Part shown: piece by piece, positions 9,108 through 19,291 of the stretch | How the letters are laid out: each line of letters starts with the position of its first letter | Numbering within the stretch: position 1 is the first letter of the stretch | NCBI GenBank assembly: GCA_012032345.1 | Contig: JAAUQI010000007.1 | Coordinates: 1-64,000, forward strand | Direction of reading: 5' to 3' | DNA length: 64,000 bases | DNA from: Leptolyngbyaceae cyanobacterium RM1_1_2 | Lineage (GTDB): Bacteria > Cyanobacteriota > Cyanobacteriia > Phormidesmidales > Phormidesmidaceae | The notes under the pieces: generated by a model | Databases searched by the model: none | Seen by the model: the letters and a program-made list of their open reading frames with translations, nothing else | Told to the model about the DNA's origin: nothing | Made by a program: the position numbers and the translations under genes

Positions 9108-10001
9108 ATGCTGCCTGCCAACGCTGAGAAACTGACTGATCCTACCTCTATTGCTCTGGCTCAGCAGGTTCAAATAGCTGAGATTAATGCCCCTTTAGCA
9201 CCGTCCCCAGTCTCTACAGCCTACGTCTGCCAGGGATCAGGAGAGCCGCCTATTGTGCTGCTGGCTGGCTTTGACAGTTCGCTGCTGGAGTTTCGGCGGC
9301 TGCTACCGCTGCTGGCAGCCAAACATCAAAGCTGGGCTATCGACCTGCTGGGCTTTGGCTTCAGCGATCGCACTCAGAGTCCAGTCTTTAGTCCCGATGC
9401 TATTAAGCTACATCTCCATAGCACCTGGCAGCAGCTGATCGATCGCCCTGTAGTACTGGTGGGAGCCTCTATGGGCGGCGCGGCAGCGATTGACTTTGCC
9501 CTGACTTACCCTGCCTGTGTTGAAAAGCTGGTGCTGTTAGACAGTGCTGGGTTCGCCGCTGGCCCCGCTATGGGCCGACTGATGTTTCCGCCGTTTGATC
9601 GCTGGGCCACGGCTTTTCTCAAAAATCCAGCCGTTCGCCGTCGCATTAGCCTGCAGGCTTACTGCGATCCTAGCTTTGTGACGCCTGATGCTGAACTCTG
9701 CGCGGCTCTACATAACGAGTTGCCCAACTGGAGCGAAGCGCTGATTGCCTTTACTAAAAGCGGCGGCTATAACTTTCTGAGAGACAAAATTAGCCAGATT
9801 CCTGTACCGACGTTAATCGTCTGGGGACGGCAAGATCGGATTTTGGGCACTCAGGACGCGGCTCGATTTCAGCAGGCGATCGCCTGCAGCCAGCTCACCT
9901 GGATTCCAGACTGTGGACATGTACCCCATTTAGAAAAGCCAGATTTAACCGCGTCGGCCCTTTTAGCGTTTATGGCGTCAGAGGTTGACGGCTTGAGGTA
10001 G
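9108..10001 (+). CDS. Alpha/beta-hydrolase fold protein
   Basis: A 297-aa single-domain hydrolase with a complete catalytic triad. The nucleophile elbow is VLVGASMGGAA (Ser121), the acid is Asp243 in IVWGRQDRILG, and the base is His271 in WIPDCGHVPHLEKP. The oxyanion-hole region appears as PIVLLAGFDSSLLEFRRLLPLL, followed by WAIDLLGFGFSDR. This is the layout of haloperoxidase/epoxide-hydrolase-like or MhpC-like enzymes. The substrate cannot be told. No signal peptide is seen. Confidence 0.88.
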   Translation: MLPANAEKLTDPTSIALAQQVQIAEINAPLAPSPVSTAYVCQGSGEPPIVLLAGFDSSLLEFRRLLPLLAAKHQSWAIDLLGFGFSDRTQSPVFSPDAIKLHLHSTWQQLIDRPVVLVGASMGGAAAIDFALTYPACVEKLVLLDSAGFAAGPAMGRLMFPPFDRWATAFLKNPAVRRRISLQAYCDPSFVTPDAELCAALHNELPNWSEALIAFTKSGGYNFLRDKISQIPVPTLIVWGRQDRILGTQDAARFQQAIACSQLTWIPDCGHVPHLEKPDLTASALLAFMASEVDGLR

Positions 10002-10203
10002 GCTCTACCGTTTCACCCAGTTTACAATTAAGACATGACTCAGAGTAGAGCGTTTACAGTTTGAGATTTTGGCTTTTGAAATTTTAGCGGATTTGTGGAT
10101 TTTTCTTTCCTGACCCCAAAAAATAGAAGCTAATATCTGACGGCATGATCACGAGCTACCCCACTTCCTGAAAAGAAATCACTCCATGAGGAAAACATAA
10201 GCA

Positions 10204-11021
10204 ATGGGTGTTTCAATCGACGTTAACGGCCAAAACTTTGAAGCTGAAGTGCTGGTGCAGTCTCACGATCGCCCTGTAGTAGCTGATTTTTTGCTACCTG
10301 GTGTGGCCCCTGCCAGATGCTCAAGCCCATGCTGGAAAAGCTCATGGCAGAATATGACTTTGTGCTGGCCAAGATAGACATTGACCAAAGCCCTGACCTA
10401 GCCAAAGCCTACAGTGTAGAAGGCGTCCCCGATGTCAAGATTTTAGTTGAAGGTCAGGTTGTTGATGGGTTTGTAGGCGTGCTGCCAGAGCCGCAGATTC
10501 GAGAACGTTTAGCTAAGATTGGTCTGGAATCTGATTTAGAAAAAGGACTAGGGGCGATCGCTGCCGCTCAGGCGATTGGCGACACAGCAGCCGTAAAGTA
10601 TCAGTTTGCCAGCCTGATAGAGCAATATCCTGAGGATCGACGGCTGATTTTGGCCGGGGCTGACTTTTTGGTTGGGCAGGGCAGTTTTGACTCAGCTACC
10701 AAGCTGCTTAGCGTCATCCAGCCCGCTGAAGCTGAGTACCGGGCTGCTGAAGGCTTGAGAGGGATGATTCAGCTTCAGCAGGCGATCGCAGAGCTGGAGC
10801 CTGACTCTGAGCTAGACCATCTGTACGTGCAGGGGGCAAAGGCAGCGATCGCTCAGGATTACGAAACTGCCCTGAGCTGTTTTTTACAGATTGTCGAGCG
10901 CGATCGCCGCTACCGCAACGAAGGGGGCCGCAAAGCGATGGTTAGTCTATTTAATCTGCTGGGAGATGATAGCCCTTTCACCAAAACCTATCGCCGTCAG
11001 CTCATGCAGGCGCTTCACTAA
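10204..11021 (+). CDS. Thioredoxin-TPR protein (YbbN/CnoX-like), frameshifted in a T run
   Basis: The frame starts MGVSIDVNGQNFEAEVL at 10204, reaches PVVADF, then derails at a run of six T (10287-10292). Adding one T gives DFFATWCGPCQMLKPMLE, the thioredoxin active site with both cysteines of CGPC. The rest is intact: AKIDIDQSPDLAKAYSVEGVPDV completes the thioredoxin fold, then a helical TPR-like half with RYRNEGGRKAMVSLFNLLG near the end, as in YbbN. YbbN/CnoX proteins are chaperone-linked holdases; retention of WCGPC suggests redox activity, unlike E. coli CnoX. As written, translation from 10204 would miss the active site, and an internal ATG at 10317 lies just past it. A one-base read error is the most likely cause. 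Confidence 0.85.
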
Positions 11022-11051
11022 ACCAAGAGTGGAGATTAGAACCGGTACACT

Positions 11052-11204
11052 GTGGTGCAAATACAGCGACCTCCCATGTTCCATATTCATCCATCTGCCC
11101 ACTCGTCTACTTGCGGTAGCCGCTAAACCTATGCTGAAAACTACCCAGAACTGGAAAATTTGGAACGGCTCAGAGCAAAACTGTCTAACGGGGTACATTG
11201 GTAG
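11052..11204 (+). pseudogene. Possible short gene interrupted by TAA
   Basis: In the 327-base gap before the cyclase gene, one frame from GTG 11052 reads VVQIQRPPMFHIHPSAHS, meets TAA at 11124-11126, then continues in the same frame as TYAENYPELENLERLRAKL to a TAG at 11202. The protein-like composition on both sides suggests a roughly 50-aa gene broken by a CAA-to-TAA change. I do not recognise the family. The remaining part of the gap shows nothing else. Confidence 0.3.
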
Positions 11205-11348
11205 GTAGCTGAAATCGCTATCTTGAAATTTGAGCAGCTAGCCGAAGCAGCATTTTTACAGGTTCTCCGTCTACTTCTTTGACCTCAGGTTCGCGTCAGA
11301 TTACAGCATTTTTGGGCTAGTGTTTATTTCTGTTGAGCGTTGACTTCT

Positions 11349-13883
11349 ATGGCATCCTCCAACTCCCGTAGCATGCTAGCAGCTCTTTCTCAGGTCAATC
11401 ACCAGGCAAGTCTCACGAACAAAGTTCGTGATTTGCCAACCAATCAGTTCGTTGATCTGCTAGATCAAATTACCCGAGAATTTGAGCATTTCCTCAGGGC
11501 GATCGACATGATCAACAACGAAGCCCTAGAGACGATGCTAGAGCAGATATTGGAAGCTTTTACGCTCAAAATTGGTCAGATTTTAGAAGCTGAGCGTACT
11601 ACCATTTTCATGGTGGATGAAACCAAGCAGGAGTTGTGGTCTAAGATTGCTTCTGGCGAAAGCGATCAAAAGCTAGAAATCCGCGTCTCCATGCACAAAG
11701 GCATTGCCGGACATGTCGCCACCACGGGCGAATATTTGAATATTTCAGATGCCTACGAAGATATCCGATTTGATTCCAGTATCGATAAAAAAACAGGCTA
11801 CCGTACCCGCAATATTCTCTGTATGCCAGTGTTCAGCAGCCGCAATAACGTGGTGGCGGTTGTCCAACTGCTCAACAAACTAGATCAAAGTCCCTTTAAT
11901 GCTCGTGATGAGCAGAACTTTCGTGAGTTTGCTTCATCAATTGGCATTATTTTAGAAAGCTGTAATTCTTTTTACGTCGCTGCCCGCAACCAAAAAGGCG
12001 TCGCTGCCCTGCTCAAAGCTATTTCTTCCCTAGAGCAAAGCTTAGACCTCGAAAAGACTTTGCAGTCTGTAATGGCAGAAGCCAGAGACCTGATGCAGGC
12101 CGACCGCAGTACCCTCTGGATTGTCGATGAAGACAGACGCGAGCTGTGGTCTAAAGTTAAGACTGGCGACAACAGCAGCATGTTAAACCTGCGTCAGCCA
12201 GCCGACAAAGGCATTGTTGGCTATGTCGCCTCGACCGGAACCCTGCTGAATATTCCTAACGCTTACGAAGATCCCCGCTTTGATCCAACGGCTGATCAAA
12301 AGACAGGCTACAAAACCCGCAACATTCTGTGTATGCCCGTTTTTGACTCATCCGGTACGCTGATTGGCGTCACCCAGTTGATCAACAAAAATCAGGGCAG
12401 CTTTACCAGCCTAGACGAAGAGTTTATGCGGGCTTTTAATATTCAAGCGGGTATTGCCTTAGAAAACGCCAAGCTGTTTGAAAGCGTACTGGTAGAAAAG
12501 CAGTATCAAAAAGATATTCTGCAGAGCCTCTCAGATGCCGTAATTTCTACCGATTTGGAGGGGCGCATCGTCACGATCAACGACGCCGCCTTAGAGCTGC
12601 TAGGCTGCCCAACTGAAGAAGCGATCGCCAAAAACTGTAGGTTTTTTTGGGAGGACAAGCTGCGCCAGCGCTCCGTTTGGGAAGTAATTCCCCTAGATAA
12701 CCTACAGTTTCGCTTAGAAGACAGCTTGAAAAACGGGGCCAAGCATTACGTGCCTGAGCAGAGTCTTTCCCTAGCGATCTACAGCGGTGAAGGTACTTTC
12801 GCGCAGCTAGCCATTCCTGACTCAGCCACAGAACCTGGTTTTAGGCTGTGGGGAGAAAGCCATCAGCCACTGATGGCTCGAGAGTCAGTCAAGCCTATAG
12901 AGCGCAGTCTCAACCTCACCGTTAATCCGCTAACAAATCCTGAAGGCGGGGTTTTAGGAGGGCTGCTTGTTCTCGAAGATATCAGCCAGGAAAAACGGAT
13001 GAAAACGACGCTCTACCGCTACATGACCCCAGGCGTGGCCGATCGGGTGATGCAGCTTGGCGAAGATTCGCTTATGGTAGGTGAGCGGCGTGAGGTCACC
13101 GTACTTTTTTCTGACATTCGCGGCTATACCACCCTGACCGAAAACCTAGAGGCGTCCCAGGTCGTTTCCCTACTCAATGACTACTTTGAAACCATGGTCG
13201 AGGCGGTCTTTAGCTATGAAGGCACGCTCGACAAGTTTATTGGCGACGCTTTGATGGCGGTATTTGGTGCACCGCTGCCGCTGCAAAATCACGCCTGGGG
13301 AGCGGTGCAATCAGCGTTAGATATGCGCCATCGCCTAGAGCGATTTAACGCGGCTCGATCCAGCAAATCTCTGCCCGATATTCGCATCGGCATCGGCATT
13401 AGCTCTGGAGAGGTGGTCTCTGGCAATATTGGCTCCCAGAGAAAAATGGAATACACCGTCATTGGCGATGGCGTCAACCTCAGCTCTCGCCTAGAGGGAA
13501 TTACTAAGCAATACGGCTGTGACATTGTTATTAGTGAGCACACCTATGAGCTGTGTAAAGACCAGATTTGGGTACGCGAACTCGATCGGATTCGGGTTAA
13601 AGGCAAAAACGAGCCAGTACGCATCTATGAGCTGATTGACCATCGCCAAAATGAGCTGTCGGAAGACTGGCAGGAAATGCTTGACATCTACGGTCAGGCC
13701 CGACACTACTACATCAACCGCGAATTTGAGCAGGCGCGGCAGCTCTTTGAGCAGGCGGGTGACCTTGCTCCCAACGATGGCGCTGTGGCAGAGCATCTCC
13801 GCCGCATTCGAGAATATATCAGCGATCCTAGCAAGCGTCCTCAAGCAGGCTGGGACGGAGTCTACACGATGACGACTAAGTAA
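11349..13883 (+). CDS. GAF-GAF-PAS class III adenylate cyclase (CyaB1/CyaB2-like)
   Basis: Predicted soluble, about 844 aa, making cAMP from ATP. Two N-terminal GAF domains (about 60-205 and 225-375) each carry the cyclic-nucleotide GAF motif NKXnFX3DE: NKLDQSPFNARDE and NKNQGSFTSLDE. A PAS domain follows (about 388-545, SDAVISTDLEGRIVTINDAA). The cyclase domain has both metal aspartates (VTVLFSDIRGYTTL and FIGDALMAVFGAP) and the substrate-region lysine in QRKMEYTVIGDGVNLSSRLE. A helical tail with TPR-like character ends the protein. This order matches Anabaena CyaB1/CyaB2, whose GAF domains bind cAMP and activate the enzyme. Start set at ATG 11349; a TTG at 11340 is in frame. Confidence 0.92.
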   Translation: MASSNSRSMLAALSQVNHQASLTNKVRDLPTNQFVDLLDQITREFEHFLRAIDMINNEALETMLEQILEAFTLKIGQILEAERTTIFMVDETKQELWSKIASGESDQKLEIRVSMHKGIAGHVATTGEYLNISDAYEDIRFDSSIDKKTGYRTRNILCMPVFSSRNNVVAVVQLLNKLDQSPFNARDEQNFREFASSIGIILESCNSFYVAARNQKGVAALLKAISSLEQSLDLEKTLQSVMAEARDLMQADRSTLWIVDEDRRELWSKVKTGDNSSMLNLRQPADKGIVGYVASTGTLLNIPNAYEDPRFDPTADQKTGYKTRNILCMPVFDSSGTLIGVTQLINKNQGSFTSLDEEFMRAFNIQAGIALENAKLFESVLVEKQYQKDILQSLSDAVISTDLEGRIVTINDAALELLGCPTEEAIAKNCRFFWEDKLRQRSVWEVIPLDNLQFRLEDSLKNGAKHYVPEQSLSLAIYSGEGTFAQLAIPDSATEPGFRLWGESHQPLMARESVKPIERSLNLTVNPLTNPEGGVLGGLLVLEDISQEKRMKTTLYRYMTPGVADRVMQLGEDSLMVGERREVTVLFSDIRGYTTLTENLEASQVVSLLNDYFETMVEAVFSYEGTLDKFIGDALMAVFGAPLPLQNHAWGAVQSALDMRHRLERFNAARSSKSLPDIRIGIGISSGEVVSGNIGSQRKMEYTVIGDGVNLSSRLEGITKQYGCDIVISEHTYELCKDQIWVRELDRIRVKGKNEPVRIYELIDHRQNELSEDWQEMLDIYGQARHYYINREFEQARQLFEQAGDLAPNDGAVAEHLRRIREYISDPSKRPQAGWDGVYTMTTK

Positions 13884-13963
13884 CGCTCCCAAGCAGCTAG
13901 AAGTTCTCTAAATGGGTGTAGCAGCGATCGCGCAATTCATAGCAGAGTGGCAAAAAGGCAGGC

Positions 13964-14360
13964 TACAGCCACTGTTTCAGCCCTTGAAGCTGGCTGCAAA
14001 CCGCTCTAGTCCCTCTCAGGCTGACTCTGGATCCAACAAAAATTTGATCCGCCGTCAGGGTGAGGTCGATTTTGGGTGGCACCGGCAGTAAATCGCTGCC
14101 GGTGAGCAGGGCTAAAGGGCGATCGCGCTAAAACGCCATGATTATTTTTTCATCGGCATCGAGCAGCCAGCCTAGCTGAGTTCTTTCCTGCAGGCAGGCT
14201 TGAATTTTAGCAATAACTTTTGTAGCGCTTTGATCAGGAGAGAGAATCTCAATCATCTAGTCGGGGGCACCGCTGAGCAGCATTAGACTGAGAAATTCGA
14301 CTTTGGTGAATGACCGTGACGTCGGGGACTATTGAGTTTTGGTTCAGCATACAGCTCATG
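13964..14360 (-). pseudogene. Uma2-family (DUF820) endonuclease-fold relic 1
   Basis: Minus-strand fragments match the cyanobacterial Uma2/DUF820 family. VPDVTVIHQSRISQ appears in one frame. A shifted frame then gives LLSGAPD, a TAG where the family has Trp, and MIEILSPDQSATKVIAKIQ, followed by TQLGWLLDADEKIIMAF, a second TAG where Gln is expected, and DRPLALLTGSDLLPVP. At least one frameshift and two nonsense codons make it non-functional. The N-terminal end cannot be placed. Uma2 genes are multicopy and often decayed in cyanobacteria. The rest of the gap (13884-13963 and 14361-14470) holds the purC upstream region and nothing else recognised. Confidence 0.75.
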
Positions 14361-14470
14361 GGCGAAATCACGAACCAGATTTTATGTTAGCCAAAGCCAG
14401 TGATTAAGGAGTAATATCCTGAGGTTTAATCACACCGTTAGAATAGTGAGATTGACTCAATCCCCGCGCT

Positions 14471-15205
14471 ATGAAAACAACTCAAAAGCTCTATGAGGGT
14501 AAAGCTAAAATACTCTATGCCACTGAGGATCCGCAGGTGTTAGTCTCTTACTTTAAGGATGATGCCACCGCGTTTAATGCCCAAAAGCGAGGCACCATTG
14601 CCGACAAAGGGCGGATTAACTGCGCTATTTCAACCCACTTATTCCAAGTATTAGAAGACAAGGGCATCGCCACTCACTGGATTGACAGCCCCAGCGAGCG
14701 TGAAATGCGGGTCAAAGCTGTTAAGATTTTGCCGCTGGAGGTCGTCGTCAGGAACATTGCTGCCGGCAGTCTCTGTCGAGACACGGGTATAGACTTAGGC
14801 ACTCTCCTAGAGTCATCGCTCGTAGAGTTTTACTACAAAAACGATGATTTAGGCGATCCTCTATTGACCCGCGATCGCCTACTGCTGCTCAATCTAGCTA
14901 CCCCAGAACAGCTAACCCAGCTGACCCAATTGGCACAGCAGGTTAACCACATTTTGAAAGATTTCTTTCAGCAGTGTGGCATTACGCTAGTAGACTTCAA
15001 ACTGGAGTTTGGCTTAGACCCGCAGCAGACTTTGCTGCTAGCCGATGAGATTAGCCCAGATACCTGCCGTCTTTGGAATCAATCTGAAACCGATGCTAGC
15101 CGTCGAGTCATGGATAAAGATAGGTTTCGTCAAGACTTAGGCAACGTTGAAACGGCCTATCAGACAGTGCTAGACAGAGTAGTGGCACAGTCAGCCAAAA
15201 TTTAG
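14471..15205 (+). CDS. purC: Phosphoribosylaminoimidazole-succinocarboxamide (SAICAR) synthase
   Basis: Catalyses ATP-dependent condensation of CAIR with aspartate in purine biosynthesis. The 244-aa protein begins with KLYEGKAKILYATEDP, the SAICAR synthetase signature and ATP-binding region. It continues with FKDDATAFNAQKRG, LPLEVVVRNIAAGSLCRDTGI and ITLVDFKLEFG (substrate-binding regions), and LADEISPDTCRLW near the C terminus. Length is normal for the bacterial monofunctional enzyme. Cyanobacterial bamA often lies nearby, but the gap and tandem repeat suggest separate control. Confidence 0.96.
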   Translation: MKTTQKLYEGKAKILYATEDPQVLVSYFKDDATAFNAQKRGTIADKGRINCAISTHLFQVLEDKGIATHWIDSPSEREMRVKAVKILPLEVVVRNIAAGSLCRDTGIDLGTLLESSLVEFYYKNDDLGDPLLTRDRLLLLNLATPEQLTQLTQLAQQVNHILKDFFQQCGITLVDFKLEFGLDPQQTLLLADEISPDTCRLWNQSETDASRRVMDKDRFRQDLGNVETAYQTVLDRVVAQSAKI

Positions 15206-15276
15206 CTCTAGGGAGTGCGGTAGAATTTGTCCGATTGCTGCCAAGCTGACAGCTAAGTCAAAAACGGGGTTGCTCT

Positions 15277-15333
15277 CCCCAGTTTGTCCCCAGTTTGTCC
15301 CCAGTTTGTCCCCAGCTTGTCCCCAGTTTGTCC
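15277..15333 (+). repeat. Five tandem 11-bp repeats upstream of bamA
   Basis: The unit CCCCAGTTTGT occurs five times head to tail from 15277 to 15331; copy four has C for T in AGCTT. The array sits 54 bp upstream of the chosen bamA start. Eleven is not a multiple of three, so copy-number change would shift any reading frame across it, which argues against coding use. It may lie in the 5' UTR or promoter. Confidence 0.9.
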
Positions 15334-15384
15334 TTAGAGGGAGAGCCTTACGGTGTGTGGAGTTTTTTGAGTCGAGTAATTGAA

Positions 15385-17754
15385 ATGCGCTTATCTCCAG
15401 CCCTTTTAGCGGTTTTTACAGTTTCAACAGCCATTGGCCTCGGCGATCGCGCTCAGGCGCTGAGTCGGCCCGGTACTAAACCTCCGGCAGCGGAGCTATT
15501 GACAGTCGGTTTTGCTGCGCCTACAGGCTCACAGCCTGAGGTTTTTGGCGAACCAGCAGCGGTGCCGCGCTTTAGCGATACCCAACCTGCGATCGCCCAG
15601 ATTCCTGACAATCCGACGACTGATAATCCGCCAAGTGAGATTCTGCCGGGTGACAATCTGCCCGCAGACGAGTTGCCTGTAGAAGTGGACGATCTCTCCC
15701 CATCAGCACCCGACTCGCCTGCGCCAGAAATCGATAACGACGTAGACCAGCCAGAGCTACCGCAGATTGAAACACCCGAAATTGAGCTTGACGACGAGGC
15801 GTTTCCAGATGATTTAAGCATTCCGTCTCAGAGCGATACCCCTGAGACTATCGAACCTGAGGTTGAAGCAGCTCCTGACGAGCTGCCGATATCGCCCGAT
15901 ACAGAGCAGCCGTCTCCGCCACCGCCTGATGCAGATCAAGCTGCTCCCGAACCTCGGGTATTAGTGGCTGAAGTTGCAGTTGAGGGTCAGGATCCTCAAG
16001 GTGCTGTAGTCTCGCTTGAGCAGCCGCTAGCCGATGGAGAAACCCTCGAAGACAAAATTTACAGAGCGGTTCAAACCCGGGCCGGACAAACCACAACCCG
16101 CACTCAGCTTCAGCGCGATATTAACAATATCTTTGCAACGGGCTATTTTGCTGATGTCCAGGCTGTGCCTGAAGACACCCCTTTAGGTGTTCGCGTTACC
16201 TTCCTGGTTCAGCCCAATCCGGTTTTGCAGGCTGTTGAGGTTCGCAACAATCAGGTTTTGCCCGAAACGGTTGTGGATGAGATTTTCCAGGATCAGTATG
16301 GTCGCATCATCAACCTGCTTGACTTTCAAGACAGTATCCTCAGGCTCAACAAATGGTATCAGGACAACGGCTACGTTCTGGCTCAGGTGACAGCCGCCCC
16401 TCAGGTTTCTCTAGATGGTGTTGTTACCCTGATTGTGGCTGAGGGCGTTATTGAAGACATTGAGGTACGCTTCATTAGCGACACTGGCGATATCGTTGAT
16501 GAAGAAGGCAATCCGATTGACGGCTATACCCGCGACTTTATCATCACCCGCGAGTTTCAGTCTGAATCTGGCACCGTGTTTCAGCAGCAGCAGATTCAGC
16601 GAGATTTAGAGCGAGTCTTTGGCCTGGGTATCTTTGAGAACGTGCAGTTATCCCTGGAGCCAGGAGATCAAGATCCGCGTCAGGTGGACGTGATTGTGAA
16701 TGTGACTGAGCGCAGCACTGGCTCAATTGCAGCGGGTTTGGGGTTCAACTTTACCGGTGATTTATTTGGTACAGTCAGCTACCGACAGGATAACTTTGGC
16801 GGCAACAACCAGAAGCTAGCTGCAGAAGCCCAGCTCAGCTTCCGCGATCTGCTCTTTGATATCAGCTTCACCGATCCCTGGATTGCAGGCGATCCATTCC
16901 GCACGTCTTACACGGTCAATGCCTTTGCGCGGCGGGCCACTTCTCTGGTCTTTGATAACGGGCCAACGGATGTAGATTTGCCCAATGGTGACAACATCCG
17001 GGTAGGACGCATCGGCGGCGGCATTAGCTTTAGTCGTCCACTAAGCAACGGCTGGCGAGCCTCTTTAGGCACTCAAATTCAAAGGGTAACGACCCAGGAC
17101 GCTGACGGGGAAACAGCAGCCTTTGACGCCTTGGGTAATCCGCTGACGATTAGCGACGATGGCTCAGATGACCTCTGGACAGTACAGTTTGGTCTGGCCC
17201 AAGATCGCCGCAATGACGCCCTTAACCCTACCAGCGGTTATGTGTTGAGACTGGGTACAGAGCAGTCGATTCCGCTGGGAGGAGGCAGCATTTTCTTGAA
17301 TCGGCTTCGAGCTAGCTACAGCCGATACGTGCCTGTCAACTTCCTGCGGTTTAATGAAGGCCCTCAGGCTCTAGCTTTCAACATTCAGGGCGGTCATGTG
17401 CTGGGCGATCTGCCGCCTTACGAAGCCTTTGCCTTGGGCGGTACCAACTCAGTGCGCGGCTATGACGAAGGCGAAGTTGCTAGCGGTCGCAGCTATGTTC
17501 AGGCTTCGGCAGAATACCGCTTTCCGCTATTTGCATTCTTGGGCGGTGCTTTGTTCTTAGACTACGCCACCGACTTGGGCAGCGGCGATGCCGTACCCGG
17601 TTCACCCGGCCCGGTCAGAGACAAGCCAGGTGATGGTTTTGGCTACGGGGTGGGGGTGCGGGTTCAAACCCCGTTTGGCCCTATCCGTGTAGATTACGGC
17701 CTCAACGATCAAGGAGACGGGCGCTTGCACTTTGGTATTGGAGAGCGGTTCTAA
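15385..17754 (+). CDS. bamA: Omp85/BamA outer-membrane assembly factor
   Basis: Inserts beta-barrel proteins into the outer membrane; plastid Toc75 descends from this cyanobacterial family. The start at ATG 15385 ([14 protein letters not shown]) gives a signal peptide; upstream codons would read through the tandem repeat. After the signal comes an unusually long Pro/Asp/Glu-rich region (to about residue 200). Three POTRA-like units follow ([48 protein letters not shown]). The 16-strand barrel contains the L6 signature as [14 protein letters not shown] and ends [24 protein letters not shown] with the terminal Phe needed for insertion. The stop overlaps the lpxC start (TAATG), so the genes are translationally coupled. 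Confidence 0.95.
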   Translation: MRLSPALLAVFTVSTAIGLGDRAQALSRPGTKPPAAELLTVGFAAPTGSQPEVFGEPAAVPRFSDTQPAIAQIPDNPTTDNPPSEILPGDNLPADELPVEVDDLSPSAPDSPAPEIDNDVDQPELPQIETPEIELDDEAFPDDLSIPSQSDTPETIEPEVEAAPDELPISPDTEQPSPPPPDADQAAPEPRVLVAEVAVEGQDPQGAVVSLEQPLADGETLEDKIYRAVQTRAGQTTTRTQLQRDINNIFATGYFADVQAVPEDTPLGVRVTFLVQPNPVLQAVEVRNNQVLPETVVDEIFQDQYGRIINLLDFQDSILRLNKWYQDNGYVLAQVTAAPQVSLDGVVTLIVAEGVIEDIEVRFISDTGDIVDEEGNPIDGYTRDFIITREFQSESGTVFQQQQIQRDLERVFGLGIFENVQLSLEPGDQDPRQVDVIVNVTERSTGSIAAGLGFNFTGDLFGTVSYRQDNFGGNNQKLAAEAQLSFRDLLFDISFTDPWIAGDPFRTSYTVNAFARRATSLVFDNGPTDVDLPNGDNIRVGRIGGGISFSRPLSNGWRASLGTQIQRVTTQDADGETAAFDALGNPLTISDDGSDDLWTVQFGLAQDRRNDALNPTSGYVLRLGTEQSIPLGGGSIFLNRLRASYSRYVPVNFLRFNEGPQALAFNIQGGHVLGDLPPYEAFALGGTNSVRGYDEGEVASGRSYVQASAEYRFPLFAFLGGALFLDYATDLGSGDAVPGSPGPVRDKPGDGFGYGVGVRVQTPFGPIRVDYGLNDQGDGRLHFGIGERF

Positions 17755-18659
17755 TGAGCCAGCCGACGATTCAGTCAGGGGTAACTAAAGTGATGCAAAA
17801 ACGCTGTCAGCAGACCCTGGCAGCTGCGTTTGAGCGCTCGGGCAGGGGACTACATTCAGGAGTCGTCACGCGGGTACGGGTGCTGCCGTCTCCACCCCAA
17901 AGGGGCCGTTACTTTGTCCGCACCGATCTGACTGATACTGAGATTCCAGCGGCGATCGCTGCGGTTTCTCAAACTATGCTTTCGACTGAACTGTCTCAGG
18001 CAGAGGCTACCGTGCGGACTGTGGAGCATCTGCTAGCAGCGCTGGCCGGCATGAACATTGACAATGCCCGCATTGAAATTGACGGCCCAGAACTGCCGCT
18101 GCTAGATGGCTCAGCCCAAGAGTGGGTGAGGGCGATCGCCACCGCAGGAACGCTCTTACAGGCTGTGCCGCTCACAGGGCGATCGCTGTTAGCCCCCGTT
18201 CACGTTCAGCAGGGAGATGCTTTTGTCAGCGCTCTACCAGCCCCAGCGCCGCGCTTTACCTACGGCATTGACTTTGACTTAGCAGCTATTGGCAACCAGT
18301 GGCATAGCTGGTCGCCAGCTGAGGGCAACTTTGCCGAGGCGATCGCCCCGGCTCGCACATTTGGTCTAGCCGATCAAATTGAATACTTGCGCGCTCAGGG
18401 CTTGATTAAAGGCGGCAGCTTAGAAAACGCTTTGGTCTGCGATCGCTCCGGCTGGCTCAACCCCCCCTTAAGATTTGCCAACGAACCCGCCCGTCACAAA
18501 CTGCTTGACCTGCTAGGAGATCTCAGTCTGCTGGGCGTTTGGCCCGATGCTCACATTGTTGCCTACAAAGCCAGCCATCAGCTACACGTCCAGCTAGCAG
18601 CAAAACTTTCCTGCCAGCTAGTGACTAGCAAGGATGACGTTCAAGTGGGAGAATCTTAA
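17754..18659 (+). CDS. lpxC: UDP-3-O-acyl-N-acetylglucosamine deacetylase
   Basis: Zinc-dependent committed step of lipid A synthesis. Zinc ligands are visible as His92 in TVEHLLAAL and the His and Asp of [15 protein letters not shown] near residue 33 and [12 protein letters not shown] are further LpxC signatures. At 301 aa it is normal length. The ATG overlaps the last base of bamA, and fabZ begins 50 bp downstream, forming the conserved cyanobacterial bamA-lpxC-fabZ-lpxA-lpxB order. Confidence 0.95.
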   Translation: MSQPTIQSGVTKVMQKRCQQTLAAAFERSGRGLHSGVVTRVRVLPSPPQRGRYFVRTDLTDTEIPAAIAAVSQTMLSTELSQAEATVRTVEHLLAALAGMNIDNARIEIDGPELPLLDGSAQEWVRAIATAGTLLQAVPLTGRSLLAPVHVQQGDAFVSALPAPAPRFTYGIDFDLAAIGNQWHSWSPAEGNFAEAIAPARTFGLADQIEYLRAQGLIKGGSLENALVCDRSGWLNPPLRFANEPARHKLLDLLGDLSLLGVWPDAHIVAYKASHQLHVQLAAKLSCQLVTSKDDVQVGES

Positions 18660-18709
18660 GAGTTCTTAGGGAACTTTGTCCCCGTATTTTGCTCTGTTGA
18701 AGTCAACCA

Positions 18710-19222
18710 ATGTCTACATTGACTAATGCAAACGCTACGAATCATGCAGCCTTTACTGAAGCTCCCGCAACTGTCCAGGAGGCCGCTGTCCAGACGACTT
18801 TTTCCCTGGAGGAGATTCAGCAGATACTTCCCCATCGCTACCCTTTTGCCTTAGTCGATCGCATCATTGACTATGTTCCGGGTGAGCGCGCCGTTGGCCT
18901 CAAGAATGTCACGTTTAACGAACCTCACTTTCAGGGACATTTTCCAGGTCGCCCGATTATGCCCGGTGTGCTGATTGTTGAGGCCATGGCTCAGGTGGGG
19001 GGTATTGTCCTGACTCAGCTACCGGGTGTCACTGGGCTTTGCATGTTTGCCGGAATTGACAAGGTACGTTTTCGTCGCCCGGTAGTGCCTGGGGATCAGC
19101 TAGTGATGACGGTAGAACTGGTGTCGGTCAAGCGAATGCGCTTCGGTAAGATGCAGGCTAAAGCCGAAGTAGACGGGCAGCTTGTAGCCGGAGGAGAACT
19201 GATGTTTTCCGTCGTGGACTAA
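18710..19222 (+). CDS. fabZ: 3-hydroxyacyl-ACP dehydratase FabZ
   Basis: Hot-dog-fold dehydratase of type II fatty acid synthesis, also supplying hydroxyacyl chains to lipid A. The active-site segment [20 protein letters not shown] contains the catalytic His and Glu, and [13 protein letters not shown] is the standard N-terminal motif. The first about 30 residues form a variable extension (Ala/Thr-rich). It lies inside the lpx block and probably shares its transcript. Confidence 0.96.
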   Translation: MSTLTNANATNHAAFTEAPATVQEAAVQTTFSLEEIQQILPHRYPFALVDRIIDYVPGERAVGLKNVTFNEPHFQGHFPGRPIMPGVLIVEAMAQVGGIVLTQLPGVTGLCMFAGIDKVRFRRPVVPGDQLVMTVELVSVKRMRFGKMQAKAEVDGQLVAGGELMFSVVD

Positions 19223-19291
19223 CGACATGCTTGACTGTGATCAATCGATCGCGCGTCTGTATCTAATGCTCTGGCAGCCGGAGGCATTCCT

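Noticed and set aside
15453-15821. A 122-codon minus-strand frame rich in Ser and Gly
   Set aside because: It is the mirror of the Pro/Asp/Glu-rich part of bamA and has no independent support.
17659-17673. CGGGTTCAAACCCCG resembles a tRNA T-arm
   Set aside because: It lies inside the well-supported bamA barrel frame, and no acceptor or anticodon stem surrounds it.
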